From Cinnamomum chago (taxonomy: Eukaryota; Streptophyta; Magnoliopsida; Laurales; Lauraceae), in the NCBI GenBank assembly GCA_038049695.1, contig CP142461.1:30449001-30513000 (forward strand): DNA of 64,000 nucleotides. Direction: 5' to 3'. The notes under the pieces are model-generated. The model was not told the DNA's origin. It was given only the letters and a program-made list of their open reading frames with translations, and did no database searches. Numbering within the stretch: the first letter of the stretch is position 1; every line of letters starts with the position of its first letter. A program made the translations under genes and the position numbers. Below are positions 1 to 11,971 of this stretch, piece after piece.

Positions 1-123
1 CTCCTTTTGCTTGGCTTTCTGAGTTGAAGATGTCTTTTGCCTGATCCCTGTCTGAGTGCTTTCATATTCTTCATCACAATCAAAATCGGGGAAACCTTCA
101 AAACCCCAAAACCCAATGTACAT
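1..123 (-). CDS. Possible exon running off the left edge, product unknown
   Basis: On the minus strand a frame is open from an ATG at 121-123 to the window edge (about 41 codons). It begins with an aromatic/Gly-rich stretch and continues through an acidic run (DEEYES) into a Gln/Lys/Ser-rich tail. No domain is recognised. It could be an exon of a gene lying outside the window or chance coding in transposon DNA; only the open frame and the biased composition support it. Confidence 0.2.
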   Translation of the reverse strand, partial: MYIGFWGFEGFPDFDCDEEYESTQTGIRQKTSSTQKAKQKE

Positions 124-173
124 CACAATCTAGGGGTGTTCGTTTGTTTGGTGTTTTACTTGGTCTGCAAGGC

Positions 174-665
174 CTGAGAGGTAGACGTCGTGGATGGGTG
201 TGTTGGTGTTTTGTTTATTTCGGTTTTCTAGTTTTGGTTGGTGCTGGTGTTTGTTTTGTTGGTTTTTGTTTGTTTTGGTTTAGGAAGATGGGTTTCGTTT
301 GGGCGTTTGGTTATTTGGGTTTTATGGTATGGGATTTTGGTTGGCACTGTAGGTGTTTTGTAAGGGGGCTAGCCGCCAGACCCACGGTCAGCTTTCCAGG
401 AAGCCTATTTTCTCAGGATGATTTTCAGCACGTCCTGCGGCTAACCGCCAGTGCACCCACGGCTAGCCGCAGAGCTAACTGTGGGATTTCGTTTTGCTTT
501 CCAGAGGCTGTGTTTTTGTCAGATCATCTTGCGGCTACCCCTGCGGTTGCCTCACGGCTAGCCCCCAACTATTCCTGCGGCTAGCCGTGAGCCAACCTGA
601 TTCAATTTTCTGAGAGGTAGACGTCGTGGATGGGGTGTGTTGGTGTTTTGTTTATTTCGGTTTTC
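174..665. repeat. Direct repeat of about 56 bp flanking a CGGCTAGCCG-type array
   Basis: The segment 174-229 recurs at 610-665 with a single inserted G (both carry GGTAGACGTCGTGGATGG). The repeats bracket about 380 bp, of which 365-591 is a cluster of degenerate palindromes of the GGCTAGCCG / GCGGCTAACCGCC type. The arrangement looks like a tandem duplication or recombination product. The bracketed ORF on the plus strand (144-584) is low-complexity translation of the repeat and is not called as a gene. Confidence 0.7.
365..591. repeat. Palindromic CGGCTAGCCG / CGGCTAACCGCC array, copy 1
   Basis: At least six imperfect copies of a palindromic core (GGCTAGCCG, GCGGCTAACCGC, CACGGCTAGCC) occur in about 230 bp. 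The same motif family appears at 11334-11365, 19857-20110 and 24565-24835, and in altered form inside the Sirevirus-like LTRs. It is probably a promoter-region (U3) module of LTR elements; that assignment is inference. Confidence 0.6.
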
Positions 666-1463
666 ACTTTTTATGAACAAAATCATTGTATGGGATTTAT
701 ATTGGCTGGTTGCATTGTTTGGAGTGTTTGGATTGAAATAGAATCATGACAAACCCAACTTATTGAATAGTTCATTGGGGCCATGCAGTTGTCATCAAAT
801 TTTGTGTGCAGCTGCATTACTCTTCTCATGCATTTGTTTGTCATTAGATCTTTTTATTTCATCTTATTAATGTCAGTCATTTGTTATTTGTGGATTATCT
901 ACATTACTCTTCTCTGTGGGTTAATTTTTTTAAATATTTGTATCTGGTTTAATTGTGAATTTTTGAACTTGGTTGCTTTTGTATTGTTGTTTGGTGAATC
1001 TCTGTCCATGGATTTATTTCTAAAAATCTTTAGCCAATCTGAAAGCTTTGCCCGAACGAGAATAACCAAGGTTGGAAACAAGGATATTCAGTTCGTTTGG
1101 TGCACACCAACCCAGGTCTCTCTCAGATTAATTGGTTGTACATTACAAGAAAGTTTCTGATGATGTTAAGGTGCATGCTGGTGTAATTCATTTGGTTATC
1201 CTAATCCTTGCCTATTGAGACCATAGCTGTAAGTGGGGAGTTTGACCAACTGAATTTTGCAGTATTCGGCAATCTATATAATTATAGAAACCAGTTCAAT
1301 AATCTTAGATTATTATACTACATAGTTTTGTTTTGTGTAATTGTTTGAATATATCTATTTTTAATAAGTTACACACGTGTTTTTTTTTACGTAATATTAA
1401 CATTATATGGCAATGACTTTCTTATTATTGCTTGTCTGTAGCATTTTATTGGGCTATTCAGAA
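666..1463. other. No gene recognised; AT-rich sequence upstream of the transposase
   Basis: This stretch is AT-rich with a few short open frames of no recognisable content. It would contain the 5' end and promoter of the CACTA transposase gene that starts at 1464, but no terminal inverted repeat of CACTACTAG type was found here. Confidence 0.4.
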
Positions 1464-4400
1464 ATGGACAAGTCTTGGATGTCATTGAATCGGTTTTCTA
1501 TTGCATATGGGGAAGGGGTTGAAAGTTTTTTTATGTTTGCCAAAAAGAAGTTTGGTGATGGGAATCCCATGCCATGTCCATGCAAAACATGTGGGAATCT
1601 CAATAAATTTGTAGCTAAGGATGTTGAGTACCATCTGTTTTTCCATGGTATCGATCGAAGTTACACTAGGTGGATATGGCATGGAGAAGCATCTCCTGGT
1701 GAAGCTCCCTCAAGTGTGCCTTTAAATAGGTCCACCCAACACCATTTTGGGAGTGATGTCCCAGATGATACTACACCCCCAGATGATGCTGCAAGCTCAT
1801 TAAAATTGGCTCAGACCGCTTATGACCAGTATTCATCAAATCCTGAAAAGTTTCAAAGAATTCTTGCAGAGGCTGAGGAACCTTTATACAAAGGTTGTCT
1901 AAAGTTTACCAAATTATCTGCAGTAGTTACATTGTTTAATGAGAAAGCGAGGAGTGGGTGGTCTGACATAAGCTTTTCACGGTTGTTGAAAATCATTGGA
2001 GACATGCTACCCGACGATAATAATTTACTGCCCCGAAGTATGAAAGAGGTTAAAAAGACATTGTCTGTGTATGGGATGAGCTATGAGAAGATAGCCGCAT
2101 GTCCGAATGATTGCGTGCTTTATAGAAAGGGATCTGATAATGAGAATAAAACTAGTTGCCCTACTTGTGGTGAGTCAAGATACAAAGTGAATAAGAGCCT
2201 GACTGAGCAACGTAAGGGGGTGCCGGCAAAAGTTCTATGGTATTTTCCACCTATCCCTAGGTTTAAGAAATTATTTCAGTCGGTACAGACATCGAAACAG
2301 ATGACTTGGCACGCTGATGAGAGATTGGTTGACGATAAGTTACGCCACCCAGCTGACTCCCCCGCATGGAAGTTGGTAGATGATAAATGGTCGGAGTTTG
2401 CACAAGAGCCAAGAAATTTGCGCTTAGCACTTTCAGTGGATAGGGTTAATCCGCATGGTTCGATGAGCAGCAAGTATAGTTGTTGGCCAGTAATGTTAGT
2501 CACTTACAATCTCCCGCCTTGGTTGTACATGAAAAGAAAGTTTGTGATTTTAACGATGTTGATATCGGGTCAACGACAACCTGGAAACGACATCGATGTT
2601 TACCTAGAACCATTAATCGATGACTTGAAAACACTATGGGATACAGGGGTTAAAGCTCATGATGCTTACCGACAAGAGGCTTTTACGTTGAAAGCAATGT
2701 TGTTGTGGACCATTAATGATTTCCCTGCATATGGTAATTTGTCTGGTTGTGTTGTAAAAGGCTATCATGGTTGCCCCATATGTGGCGAAGAGACACAATC
2801 ATGCAGATTAACACATTCGAGGAAGAATGTATACATGGCACATCGAATGTTCCTTCCAGAAGATCATCCCTTTCGGAAACAGAAAAAATCATTCAATGGT
2901 GAGCAAGAGTTTCGAAAAGCACCAATGATTTTGACTGGTGAAGAAGTGGCAAAAAAGGTTAATGGAATCAAAACCTTGTGGGGGAAACCAGTACCAAAAG
3001 AGAAGCCCAAGAAAAAGAAAAAAAATCAAAAAGATCGACTTCATTGAAGAGGAAGCGAGTGGAAGATGGTAGTGATGATGGTGCTAGAATTTGTTGGAAG
3101 TAGAAGTCAATTTTCTTTAACCTCGACTACTGGAAATACTTGCTTCTTCGACACAACTTGGATGTGATGCACATAGAGAAAAATGTTTGTGAGAGTCTTA
3201 TTGGAACCTTGCTAAATATTCCAGGTAAAACAAAGGATGGACTGAATAGTCGCCTTGATTTGCAGGAGATGGGTTTAAGGGATGAACTGGCACCTGATGT
3301 AAGTCAGAATAGAGCGTACTTACCACCAGCTTGTTTCTCATTATCCAAAGAAGAGAAATTTAGTGTGTGAAACATTGCATAAGTTAAAAGTTCCAGATGG
3401 ATACTCATCAAATTTCAGAGCATTGGTTTCTATGCAAGACTTAAAGTTGGGGGGTATGAAATCTCATGATTGCCATGTGTTGATGCAGCAATTACTTCCT
3501 GTTGCTATACGATCTGTGCTACCAAAACATGTGAGAGTTGTACTTATCAGATTTTGCTCATTTTTTAATGAGTTATGTGCGAAGGTAGTAGATGTACCTC
3601 GATTGCTTGAAGTTCAGAAGAATCTGGTGGTCACCTTGTGTTTGCTAGAAAAATATTTCCCACCATCATTCTTTGATATTATGGTTCATTTAACCGTCCA
3701 TCTCGTTCAAGAAGTCCAGATTGGGGGCCCTGTTTGTTTGCGATGGATGTTTGGATTTGAGAGGTATGAATAACTTTAAATATTCTTCAAGTGCAATTTA
3801 CTAATTTAAATTATTTAAAGTAATCAATGGTTTACTATGTTTTAGGTATATGTCGGTTTTAAAAGGTCAAGTAAGAAATCGTTACCGTCCAGAAGGTTGC
3901 ATGGCAGAGTGTTATATTGCGGAGGAAGCAGTTGAATTTTGTAGTGAGCACTTCTCTGGATTGGATGCAGTTGGAATTCTACCATTTGAAGATAAAACTT
4001 ACCCTGAAATTGTGACTGGAAAGAAACCTCCAGGAGGAGATTTTGTTGAAGTTGATGCTAAGTCCTTGGAGCAAGCACATTGTTATGTATTGCACAACAC
4101 AAGTGTTGTTCAACCCTATATTGAGTAATTGTATTTTAACTTCTTGACTTACAAATTAAAGCGTTACACTAGTTTTAGAGCTAACATGCGGTTCGTATGG
4201 AAAACTATGCAGGAGACACATGAACCACCTAAAGAAAACATTTCCTCGACAGTCCAAAATTCAGAAATGGTTACAAGATGAACATAACCGTTCTTTTAGT
4301 TCTTGGCTCAAAAACGAGGTAACAATTGTCAATCATAAGACTTGTGTTGTGTCTATTTACTAAATGTGACTAACTTTCTTAGAACACAGGTTTTTGAAGA

Positions 4401-5043
4401 TCGGCGTGTCACCGGTAACAACATCTCAGAAATCTTGAGATGGGTATCACAAGGTCCTCGTATACATGTTATAAAATATCATAGTTATACCATTAATGGT
4501 TCTCATTTTACCACAAAGGATCGTGATGCTTCACATGTCACTCAGAATAGTGGTGTAAGTCTAGTGGCCATGGCGATGAACGTGTCTAGTGCAAAGGATA
4601 ATAATCCTGTTTTCTGTGAATCAGGGCACTATGGTGTTATTGTGGAAATATGGTTGATTGATTATAGTCATTTCAAAATCCCATTGTTCAAGTGTGATTG
4701 GGTTGACAACAAGACTGGCTTTAAGGTAGATGAGCTGGGATTCACCATAGTTGATCTTGCTAGAATTGGTTATAAATCCGATTCTTTCATTTTAGCCTCT
4801 CAAGCAAAGAAAGTCTTCTATGTACCTGATCCAGTCAATCATAAATGGTCCATTGCTCTCGCAACTCCTGGAAGAACCTATAATGTTGATGACAATGAAG
4901 AAGTCCTCTTTGATGCTGGCATTGAAGATCAAACTCATCATGAAGTAATGCAATTGGATGAACCATTGGATGCTATAAATGAATCTGAGGCAATGTACAC
5001 GCGCGAAGATGCTGAGGGGACTTGGACTAACATTGATATTTGA
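1464..5043 (+). pseudogene. CACTA (En/Spm) tnp2-family transposase, decayed
   Basis: The product would cut and join CACTA transposon ends in the nucleus. The chosen start (ATG 1464) gives the usual N-terminus MDKSWM of the transposase-associated domain (residues about 1-75, with a CxCKxC Zn-like motif). The tnp2 core follows (about 1900-3350; landmarks WPVMLVTYNLPPW, DIDVYLEPLIDDL, LLWTINDFPAYGNLSG), then DUF4218 (about 3380-4126) and DUF4216 (4389-5043). Apparent introns: about 3764-3845 (GT..TTTTAG), 4126-4211 and 4318-4388. Breaks: a frameshift at the A-run near 3020-3028, an in-frame TAG at 3101-3103, and a 2-bp slip in a GT run near 3365. Domain order matches autonomous CACTA elements. 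Family assignment is firm; the breaks make an active protein unlikely unless they are assembly errors. Confidence 0.9.
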
Positions 5044-5261
5044 AAATGTATTATAATTGTGTTTTTTGTGTAAGTGTTTCTTATTGCTAAATATTCCCCT
5101 ATGTACTTGTTTGTAAGAAGCATATATAGGTTATTTGAACTGATGTCACACTTAGTGGTAGTGTTAGTATGCTATGCATTGCATTGTTGTATGTATTACC
5201 TATTCCATGACATACACAATATATTTATTGATTTGTATGTTTTTTTTTTTCACAGCTAGTA

Positions 5262-8200
5262 ATGGATCCAGAAAGGCATTTTCGTGAATCACAGGACAAC
5301 ATAAGTAACGTTGGTGAACCCCGCATTCAAAAAAAAAAGGAAAGCTAGGGGGACAACTTTAATGCTTGAGTTGACCAAGAATTGGGATGGAAATGTAATT
5401 ACTGTTGAGTATGATCAAAAGGGTAGGCCTACACCACAAGCAGTACACAGGAAAATAGCTGGTTATGAAGGGGCTTTGGCAAGAGTGATGGTCCCACTTA
5501 ACACATTTAGTGATTGGCGTAAATTGAAAGATCTTAGGGAAGGGCAACTGGAAAGAGATTTATGGGATACAATGAAGGTAAATAAATATGTGATTTCCTA
5601 TTACTTTTGGAAGACCTTAGAATAATATGTGCCTTACTAAGCTATTTGTCATTTTTACTATTTAATTCATTTGGTATAGACTAGATTTGTGTTGGATGAA
5701 AATACGAGGCTCAAGTTATATCTGATATTGGCCTCAAGTGGAGGACGTTCAAGACAACTTTGACTACTAAGTACATACTTCCATTCAAAGATAATCCCGA
5801 ACTACTTGTGGAGCCACCTACAAAGTATAAGTTTATCGATAAATTAGATTGGACTGAATTTGTGCAATCAAGGTTGACCCCAGAGTTTCAGGTATATATC
5901 TACTTCTATAGATTACTTGTGGAGCCACACCATTGTACTCACTCACACAACACTGAGCACACCACACACAGCCCACAACTGCACTGCGGCACACCCCTGC
6001 ACAATAATGTATTTTCTTCTTTGTAATTTTAAGGAGTTAAACATTCTACAATCTAAAAGGCAGTCCAATAATGTGTATACACACCGACTAAGCAGATCAG
6101 GCTATGCGGGTCTTGAAGAAGATATTGTAAGTATATTTAGTATAGAACTATTTTAAATAGTTTCTTACGGTTGAACTAAACTAACTTAGATGTTTAATTG
6201 TGTTTTCATATTTAATGTATAGAAAAAAAATCCATAGAGACAGGCATTTTCGTTGATCATGAAGATAGGAGTGTCAAATGGAAATTGGCTCGTCAAAACA
6301 AAAACGGGGAATATTCAAATGATTCCACAAGGGAAGTAGTAGGAAAAATTGTAAGTTTCCATTCTTTGAAAAATTGTAAATTGTTTTAGACTTTTTGTAA
6401 GAGTGCCCAAGGTAGATGTGAGGCATCAAACGTCTTCACTATAACTTGTAGGTCGAGTATTCTCCCTAAGTGCCTTGCATGGCCATGCATCAAGGTATTT
6501 GAATATTAGCTATATACATATGGCTCGGGATTCATTGGTGTCATGATTATTGTAAGATGATCTGAAAAAGAAAGTAAATGAGGGGGCTGTAATGACTGAG
6601 GGGAGCAATGATGTTCTTACTATGGCTTTGGGTACCCCGAAGCATTGTGGACGAGTTAGAGGGGAAGGGAAGCAAGTCACTCCAATGGCCTATTTCAAAA
6701 TACCAAAACGCGGAACGAAGAAGTATAATGAGGAGTTGTTGGCCCAGTTACATGAATCTCAGGAAAGGGTGAGAATCTTAGAACAAGTTGTGAAGGATAA
6801 AGAGACACGTCAGAACTCTCCCCATTCAGAAAATATTGCATCCAATAGTAGTGGCGTTTTAAAAGGTCAACAGGTAGTTTACCAAACCATAGTTTTTTGT
6901 TGTTTTGGTAGATTATGTTGAATACATGATTTCTTAACGAAGGGACCTAACTATATGCATTGCTTAATAACCATATGAATTCGTATTTAACTCTTATAAC
7001 ATGCAGCTTGAAGATGGAGGTACTTCAAAAGTGAACAAGACATCATCAAATATTCTTAGTTCCCCGCAAGTATGTTTTATGGGCCGGCTATTAAATTAAG
7101 AAATTACAACCAACATTAGTTTCATCGTATTATATACATTAGTCGATGTAAGATTTAGTACTTATATATTATTTGAAGATGCAGAATTGTAGATTGGCAT
7201 TGGTATCAAAGGACAAGATTGTTGCGAAAGGAAAGGTTTATGGGAAGACTGGACCATTGGAAAAGATTCACAATATTTCTTTAGGGGAGCACAATGTACG
7301 AGTGTCGATAGATTGTGTATTGTGTCCTGATTCCCCTCTTCCTATACCCGTACGTGGTATTTTGACCACTATTTTAGATGCACACAACTCATTTGTGGCT
7401 TGGCCTGAAAAATGGGTGATATTGGGTGATAAGGTAAAGTGTATTTTCCAACTCTTATTAGTTATGCTTAAGTTAAACTACCGTAATTAACTTTTTCATT
7501 TTAATTTGGATTTCCATGTAGAGTGTGGTTTATGATTCTTCTGCAGCTAATGGTGATGTAACTAATGGTGAAGGGGCAAGTCAGCTCCAAAAGTTTGGCA
7601 AGATTCTAGAAACGATGATGAAATCAAGTCAAATAAGTATTCCACTTGAGAAAAGGGTATTTGAAGAAGATATAGAATTCAATTATTTTTTAAAATCTGA
7701 TTTGTTAGATCTTTGTAACATGAAGAAGCTAGAGGTTAACTCAATGACTGCATACCAAAGGTAAACTATTTGTCTTTTCCTAAGAACTATCAGTCTCTAA
7801 TATATTTGATGTTATGACCATTTTATTTACCTTATTTCTTTAGGTTTCTCTACGATCGATTTGAAAATTCTCGAGCAAGATATGGATTTTCCCATCCTGC
7901 ACATTTCAATGATTTTGGAGAGAAAGAAGAGATGAAACGCAACATGATAAAGCGGTTGAAAATTGCAAAAAGGACCAACTGATTTTTGTTCCATACTCCA
8001 CCATGTAAGGGCGTACTATATTTTCACGTGTCTTCAATTTATCTTAGTAGTCATTTTATATCCACTTGTGTGTAATTAAATCTTATTTGTCATTTAATCC
8101 GTCCGCTTTTATGGATTTAGGGGTCATTGGCTTCTATTAGTCATTGATATGAAATCAATGGAAGTGTTCTGGTTGGACTCCTTGGTACGAAAGGTTGTTG

Positions 8201-8667
8201 ACTTGAATGTAAAGTTCATAGTGAATGAGTGAGTAGTCCATTAATTCTTCTTGTTCACATGTTTTCAAGGCTTCTCTTTTAAAATACTAAGTCTTAATGG
8301 ATATCGTTGTGTGAAGTGCAATGAAAGTGGCAGCTATGGAAATGGGAAAAAGAATTAAAGGAAATCCGACTTGGGAATTGGTGAAGGTGAGCAATGAATA
8401 ATTGTATTTATGATATCACACATACAACATAATCCTTTTTGTATGCTTTTTATGGTCTCTATGTAGTGCCCTAAGCAAACGGGGAAAAAGGAATGCGGGG
8501 TTTATGTAATGAAATTTATGAAGCATCTTATGGAAGATCCTCTCGTGTCGACAAAATCTAAGTTGAAAGAACTTGGGGAGGCAGCGACATATGGCAATGA
8601 GGAGCTTAATGATTTACGTTTGGACTTAGTTGAATACATTTTAGATTTTATCAACAATGGAGAATAG
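5262..8667 (+). pseudogene. CACTA second gene: Ptta/En/Spm transposase-like domain fused to a Ulp1-like C48 protease
   Basis: This follows the tnp2 gene by 219 bp on the same strand, the usual two-gene CACTA layout. The N-terminal half (exons near 5262-5582, 5682-5891, 6033-6126, 6225-6351, 6558-6872) is Transposase_24-like, including the WK-A-NKNGEY and GRVRG-G--VTP--YF landmarks and a coiled coil. The exon at 7179-7433 resembles the plant-transposon DUF8039 type. The C-terminal exons (7844-7981, 8121-8229, 8317-8388, 8467-8667) form a Ulp1/SENP-like C48 peptidase with His (codon 8125) in GHWLLLVID, Asp (8176) in FWLDS, Gln (8476) and Cys (8494) in KECGVYVM, so the triad is complete. Frame breaks occur at the A10 run near 5331, near 5750 and near 7975. 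Function of the protease in transposition is unknown; it may process SUMO-like or transposon proteins (inference). Confidence 0.8.
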
Positions 8668-9551
8668 GTACATTCTATGCTTTTGCCTCTAAATTGTCAT
8701 GAATGCATGTTTTGTCATGATTCATCGAATCGGGGAAGTGTCAACTTCCCACAAGCTTTTACCATCCAAAATGTTGTTCTCACTTACTACCATGTCATTT
8801 ATGATAGATCCTCCTCTTTTATTCTCTATGATGCTTTTATTTCATTTAAGCTGTGTTTGATTGCATATGGTGGCTGTTTTTACCAGGAAATCTCATTTTT
8901 ACTGTATAGTTCTTCATGCATGAGATAGGAAGCATATATATATTAGATAGGCTTCTCTTGCAAAGTATTGATCGATGAAGTGATTTATGCCTTGTAAGTT
9001 CATTTTTCATTGGAGAACTAATCGGGGAGCAGTGGTACACGGAGGCATCATATGCTACATAGTACATATACATACTTTTGGTTTTTTTGTGCATATATAG
9101 TTCAACTTTTTGTACATCCCATGGAAGACAATGTAGATACTATATATATATATATATATATATACAATATTTCCATAGAGATTTGTCTAGTCAAGCTTTA
9201 TGTTAAAACAGAAAGAAGTTATGATTCCATGTTGTAAGATAAGCCTCCATCCAATTATAAGATCTCTTTTATATGTGATTTACTACTTGAGTTGGCTAAA
9301 TTTAGTTTCAATTTGAATCATGGAATGGACATGGATTTTTTGGTCTATACTTCGATTGCTGTGACCTTCAGGTTTGGAATGGTGGTACAAGTTGAAAATG
9401 CATGTACAAGTTGTATGAAGTTCAAAAAGAATTGAGAGATTGAATGTAGTAAAGTGCTTTTAATGTTGTAAGGATATTTGAATATTAATATGAAATGGAA
9501 TGAATATTCTTGTTTCATTTCTTTATGGTGGATGGAAAAGCACTTTACTAG
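8668..9551. other. Non-coding flank of the CACTA genes
   Basis: No gene is recognised. The stretch contains a TA microsatellite near 9140-9166 and a segment (9076-9205) found again inside the second CACTA element. No CACTA-type terminus could be located. Confidence 0.4.
9076..9205. repeat. Dispersed segment shared with 22132-22276
   Basis: About 125 bp, from TTTTGGTTTTTTTG through CTTTTTGTACATCCCATGG, a TA microsatellite, and TCTAGTCAAGCTTTATGTTA, is nearly identical to 22132-22276. The copies differ mainly in microsatellite length (pure TA here, TA plus CA in the other). Both copies sit in CACTA-related DNA. Confidence 0.8.
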
Positions 9552-9780
9552 AGGAGGCAGTGGGTGTGCAGGTGGGTGTGTGCAGGGTGGTGCAGCAGGA
9601 GGGCTGTGCAGGGTGGGTGTGTGCAGGGTGGTGCAGCAGGTGGGCTGTGCAGGGTGGTGCAGCAGGTGGGCTGTGCAGGGTGGCGCAGTAGGTGGGCTGT
9701 ACAGGGTGGTGCAACAAGTGGGCAGGTGGGTGTGCAGGTGGTGGAAGAAAAGGAGGCAGTGGGTGTGCAGGTGCGTGTCT
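9552..9780. repeat. GC-rich minisatellite, about 26-bp unit
   Basis: Five to six degenerate copies of a 26-bp unit (GTGCAGGGTGGTGCAGCAGG followed by TGGGCT) are bounded on both sides by GGCAGTGGGTGTGCAGGTG. The several overlapping open frames on both strands are artefacts of the repeat and are not called. Confidence 0.9.
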
Positions 9781-11333
9781 GATTTGGAAACATTTTAGGC
9801 AGGCTTATGTGAGTTTGGCCCAAACATTGAAAAATTTTGAAGCAATGCATCAACCAGCTTTTTGGTCAGAAAGATACCATCTCAGGGTGCTTTTCTCAAA
9901 TTTTGTGAAAAGTCGTAAGTACTGTCTTGCTAAATGCTTTCTATCTATGTATTTTAAGTGTTCTCAATTGGAGGTGATTTGGAAACAAGCACCTACTCAA
10001 ACTTAATGGAGGTGATTTGGAAACTTGGATGATCTCTGATCAACCAATAAGAAAAACTAACAATTTGGTGTCCGCTTTTGTGGCATGTGTATAATACATA
10101 CGTACATGCATACTGAATCATGCTGCATGGCACATTTTTAAGAGTAGGCGCTGGTATTGTCTAATCATTGTGTTGCTATCTTCCTGTTTCATTATTGTTT
10201 TAAGTTTTCTAACCAATTACAGTATTACAATTCATTTTTTTTTTTAAAGTGACTGAATTGAATTTAAAGAAAGCTATACAGTATAAGAGAGGTATACTGT
10301 AACAAAAGAAGTGAAGAAGCTAGGACCCAAGAAAAAATTTGGTAAAAATGTTCTTAAAACTTTTTGCATGCATAGCTTAATTGGTCTATTATTTTAAGTT
10401 TTTGCTTGCCACATTGTTTCTTGGTCATCTTAACTGATACATTTGTTATGTTTTTGTGCTTTCTTCAGCTAGAAATGACAGGGGTGTCTTGAATGGCTGC
10501 TAACTGCAGTTCATGAACCATCACTGAGCTTGTGTAGGATGGCTGCTAACTGCAGTGAGCTTGTGTAACTTTTTATTCAGTTCAAAGACCCATCACTTTT
10601 TATTCAGTCCAAAGACCCATCAGTGAGCTTCTTTAGGATGGCTGCTAACTGCAGTTAAACTTTAGAGTCCAAAAACACACTGATAAAGCAGGCCATGTTC
10701 ATTTTCTTTAATCATGTGCAACAATTTCTCATCCATTCTCAGGAACTAGCTATTATTATCCAGTTGGCACAAAGAATAATTTGGCATTTTGTCACACTCT
10801 TCTCCATTATATATCATTGCACATTACAACAAAACTGAGTTGATGAGCTCAAGCTTGTGATCAAGTTTAAGCTTGATCTATGTTCCAAATAAGGTATTTG
10901 ATTATTGAAATGACCCAAACTTGAGCTCACTTATGCTCTGCTTGTATTTTATTCAAGCCAAGCTCAGTTTCAGCTCTAGCTTGATTAATTGCTTCTGATC
11001 CAAGCTTGAGCTTGATAATGTGAGTGAGCTTGAAATTTGGGTGTGAGCTCAAATTGAGCATTTGGTTCATTGACATCCCTGTTTGTAAATGCGAAGCTTT
11101 ATATTTATGCACTCCTAAATGCTAGTCATCATTTATCCTCATCATCAAAGTCTTGTCCCAACTATGTACTAAATGCCAAGTTTAAGTAGCATTAGCATGA
11201 TTATTTGCTTCATGTTCTTTGTAGGGGAGCATTTATGGCCTCGTTCTTATGGCCAAACAGATGGTCCATCCTTAACTGATTTACACAATATTCATCCTGC
11301 AGTTACTCTTTAAAAAAAAGGGGGGGCTTTTTC
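9781..11333. other. Non-coding, repeat-derived sequence
   Basis: No gene is recognised. It contains three copies of GGATGGCTGCTAACTGCAGT or close variants between about 10494 and 10655, and a run of AGCTTGAGCTTGATC-like repeats on both strands between about 10835 and 11050 that can fold back on each other. Both patterns are typical of old transposon DNA. Confidence 0.5.
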
Positions 11334-11365
11334 GGCTAGCCGTGAAAAGTCAGGCGGCTAACCGC
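11334..11365. repeat. CGGCTAGCCG / GCGGCTAACCGC pair, copy 2
   Basis: Two palindromic cores lie 15-20 bp apart, followed about 25 bp later by a TTTTAAG element and a pyrimidine-rich leader. The position just ahead of a possible TATA box matches that of the variable modules in the Sirevirus-like LTRs. Confidence 0.55.
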
Positions 11366-11762
11366 ATTCTGGGCCTGCGCCCTTTTAAGTTGCTTTTCGT
11401 TTCCCTCTTTTTCTTTCGGTTAGCTGTTGTTCTCTTCCTTCTTTGGTCTTCCTCGTTGCTACGTATCTGATCCTCTTCTCCCTTCTTCCTCCAAGGCAGC
11501 TTCCCTTCTTTTTCTCTTATATTTCAGTTCTGTAGAATTATTTTCTTTTCCATTTTGTTAACAGTATCTGTTTCGTTTTGGTGTTTCTTTTTTCTTTCTC
11601 TTTCCAACTTCCTCCATTTCTCTCTTCCATTGGTTTCTTTCTTCATATTACTTATTGTCGTGTCATTTTCTCTTCCTTGTTTCTTTTAAATCCTGCCTTT
11701 TTGCTCTATGTTGTCTTTTCTTCCTCCTAGTGTTTTCTTGTGCACTCCAAGTGTTTGTAAAA

Positions 11763-11971
11763 ATGCCTCCACGAATGAAAACCGTTATGAACCGCCCTGC
11801 TAAACGAGGACGATCCACTACTGCCTCCTCTTCTCGTAGAACTAGATCTCCCTCACCCTCTCAGTCCACCTCTCCTTCTTCTCCTCCTCCACAGTCGGGC
11901 TCTGCTGTTCTCAAACCCAATGCCCAAATGCTGGCTGCTTTGAAAACTAGATCAATCATGGTTGAAAGACG
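11763..11971 (+). pseudogene. Truncated retrotransposon ORF, cut by an LTR insertion
   Basis: An ATG at 11763 opens a Ser/Pro/Arg-rich frame (MPPRMKTVMNRPAKRGRS...) that ends in a short conserved-looking stretch (ALKTRSIMVERR). The frame is then cut at 11972 by the minus-strand LTR. A pyrimidine-rich leader of about 400 bp precedes it. The basic, Ser-rich start followed by a ...VERR motif resembles the first ORF of plant Athila-like elements, a tentative match. The upstream in-frame Met at 11655 lies in a hydrophobic stretch that is probably leader sequence. Confidence 0.4.

Noticed and set aside
144-584. 146-codon open frame on the plus strand
   Set aside because: It is aromatic- and Gly-rich translation of a G/T-rich repeat plus the palindromic array, with no domain; treated as repeat.
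783-1160. 125-codon hydrophobic open frame
   Set aside because: Composition follows AT-rich DNA (Leu/Ile/Phe from T-rich codons) with no recognisable fold or splice context.
9478-9853. Several overlapping frames on both strands with Cys/Gly/Trp or His/Pro repeats
   Set aside because: All arise from the 26-bp minisatellite; simultaneous opening in many frames is expected for such a repeat.
9523-10006. Possible CRISPR-like direct repeat array
   Set aside because: Units are contiguous without unique spacers, and the context is a eukaryotic genome.
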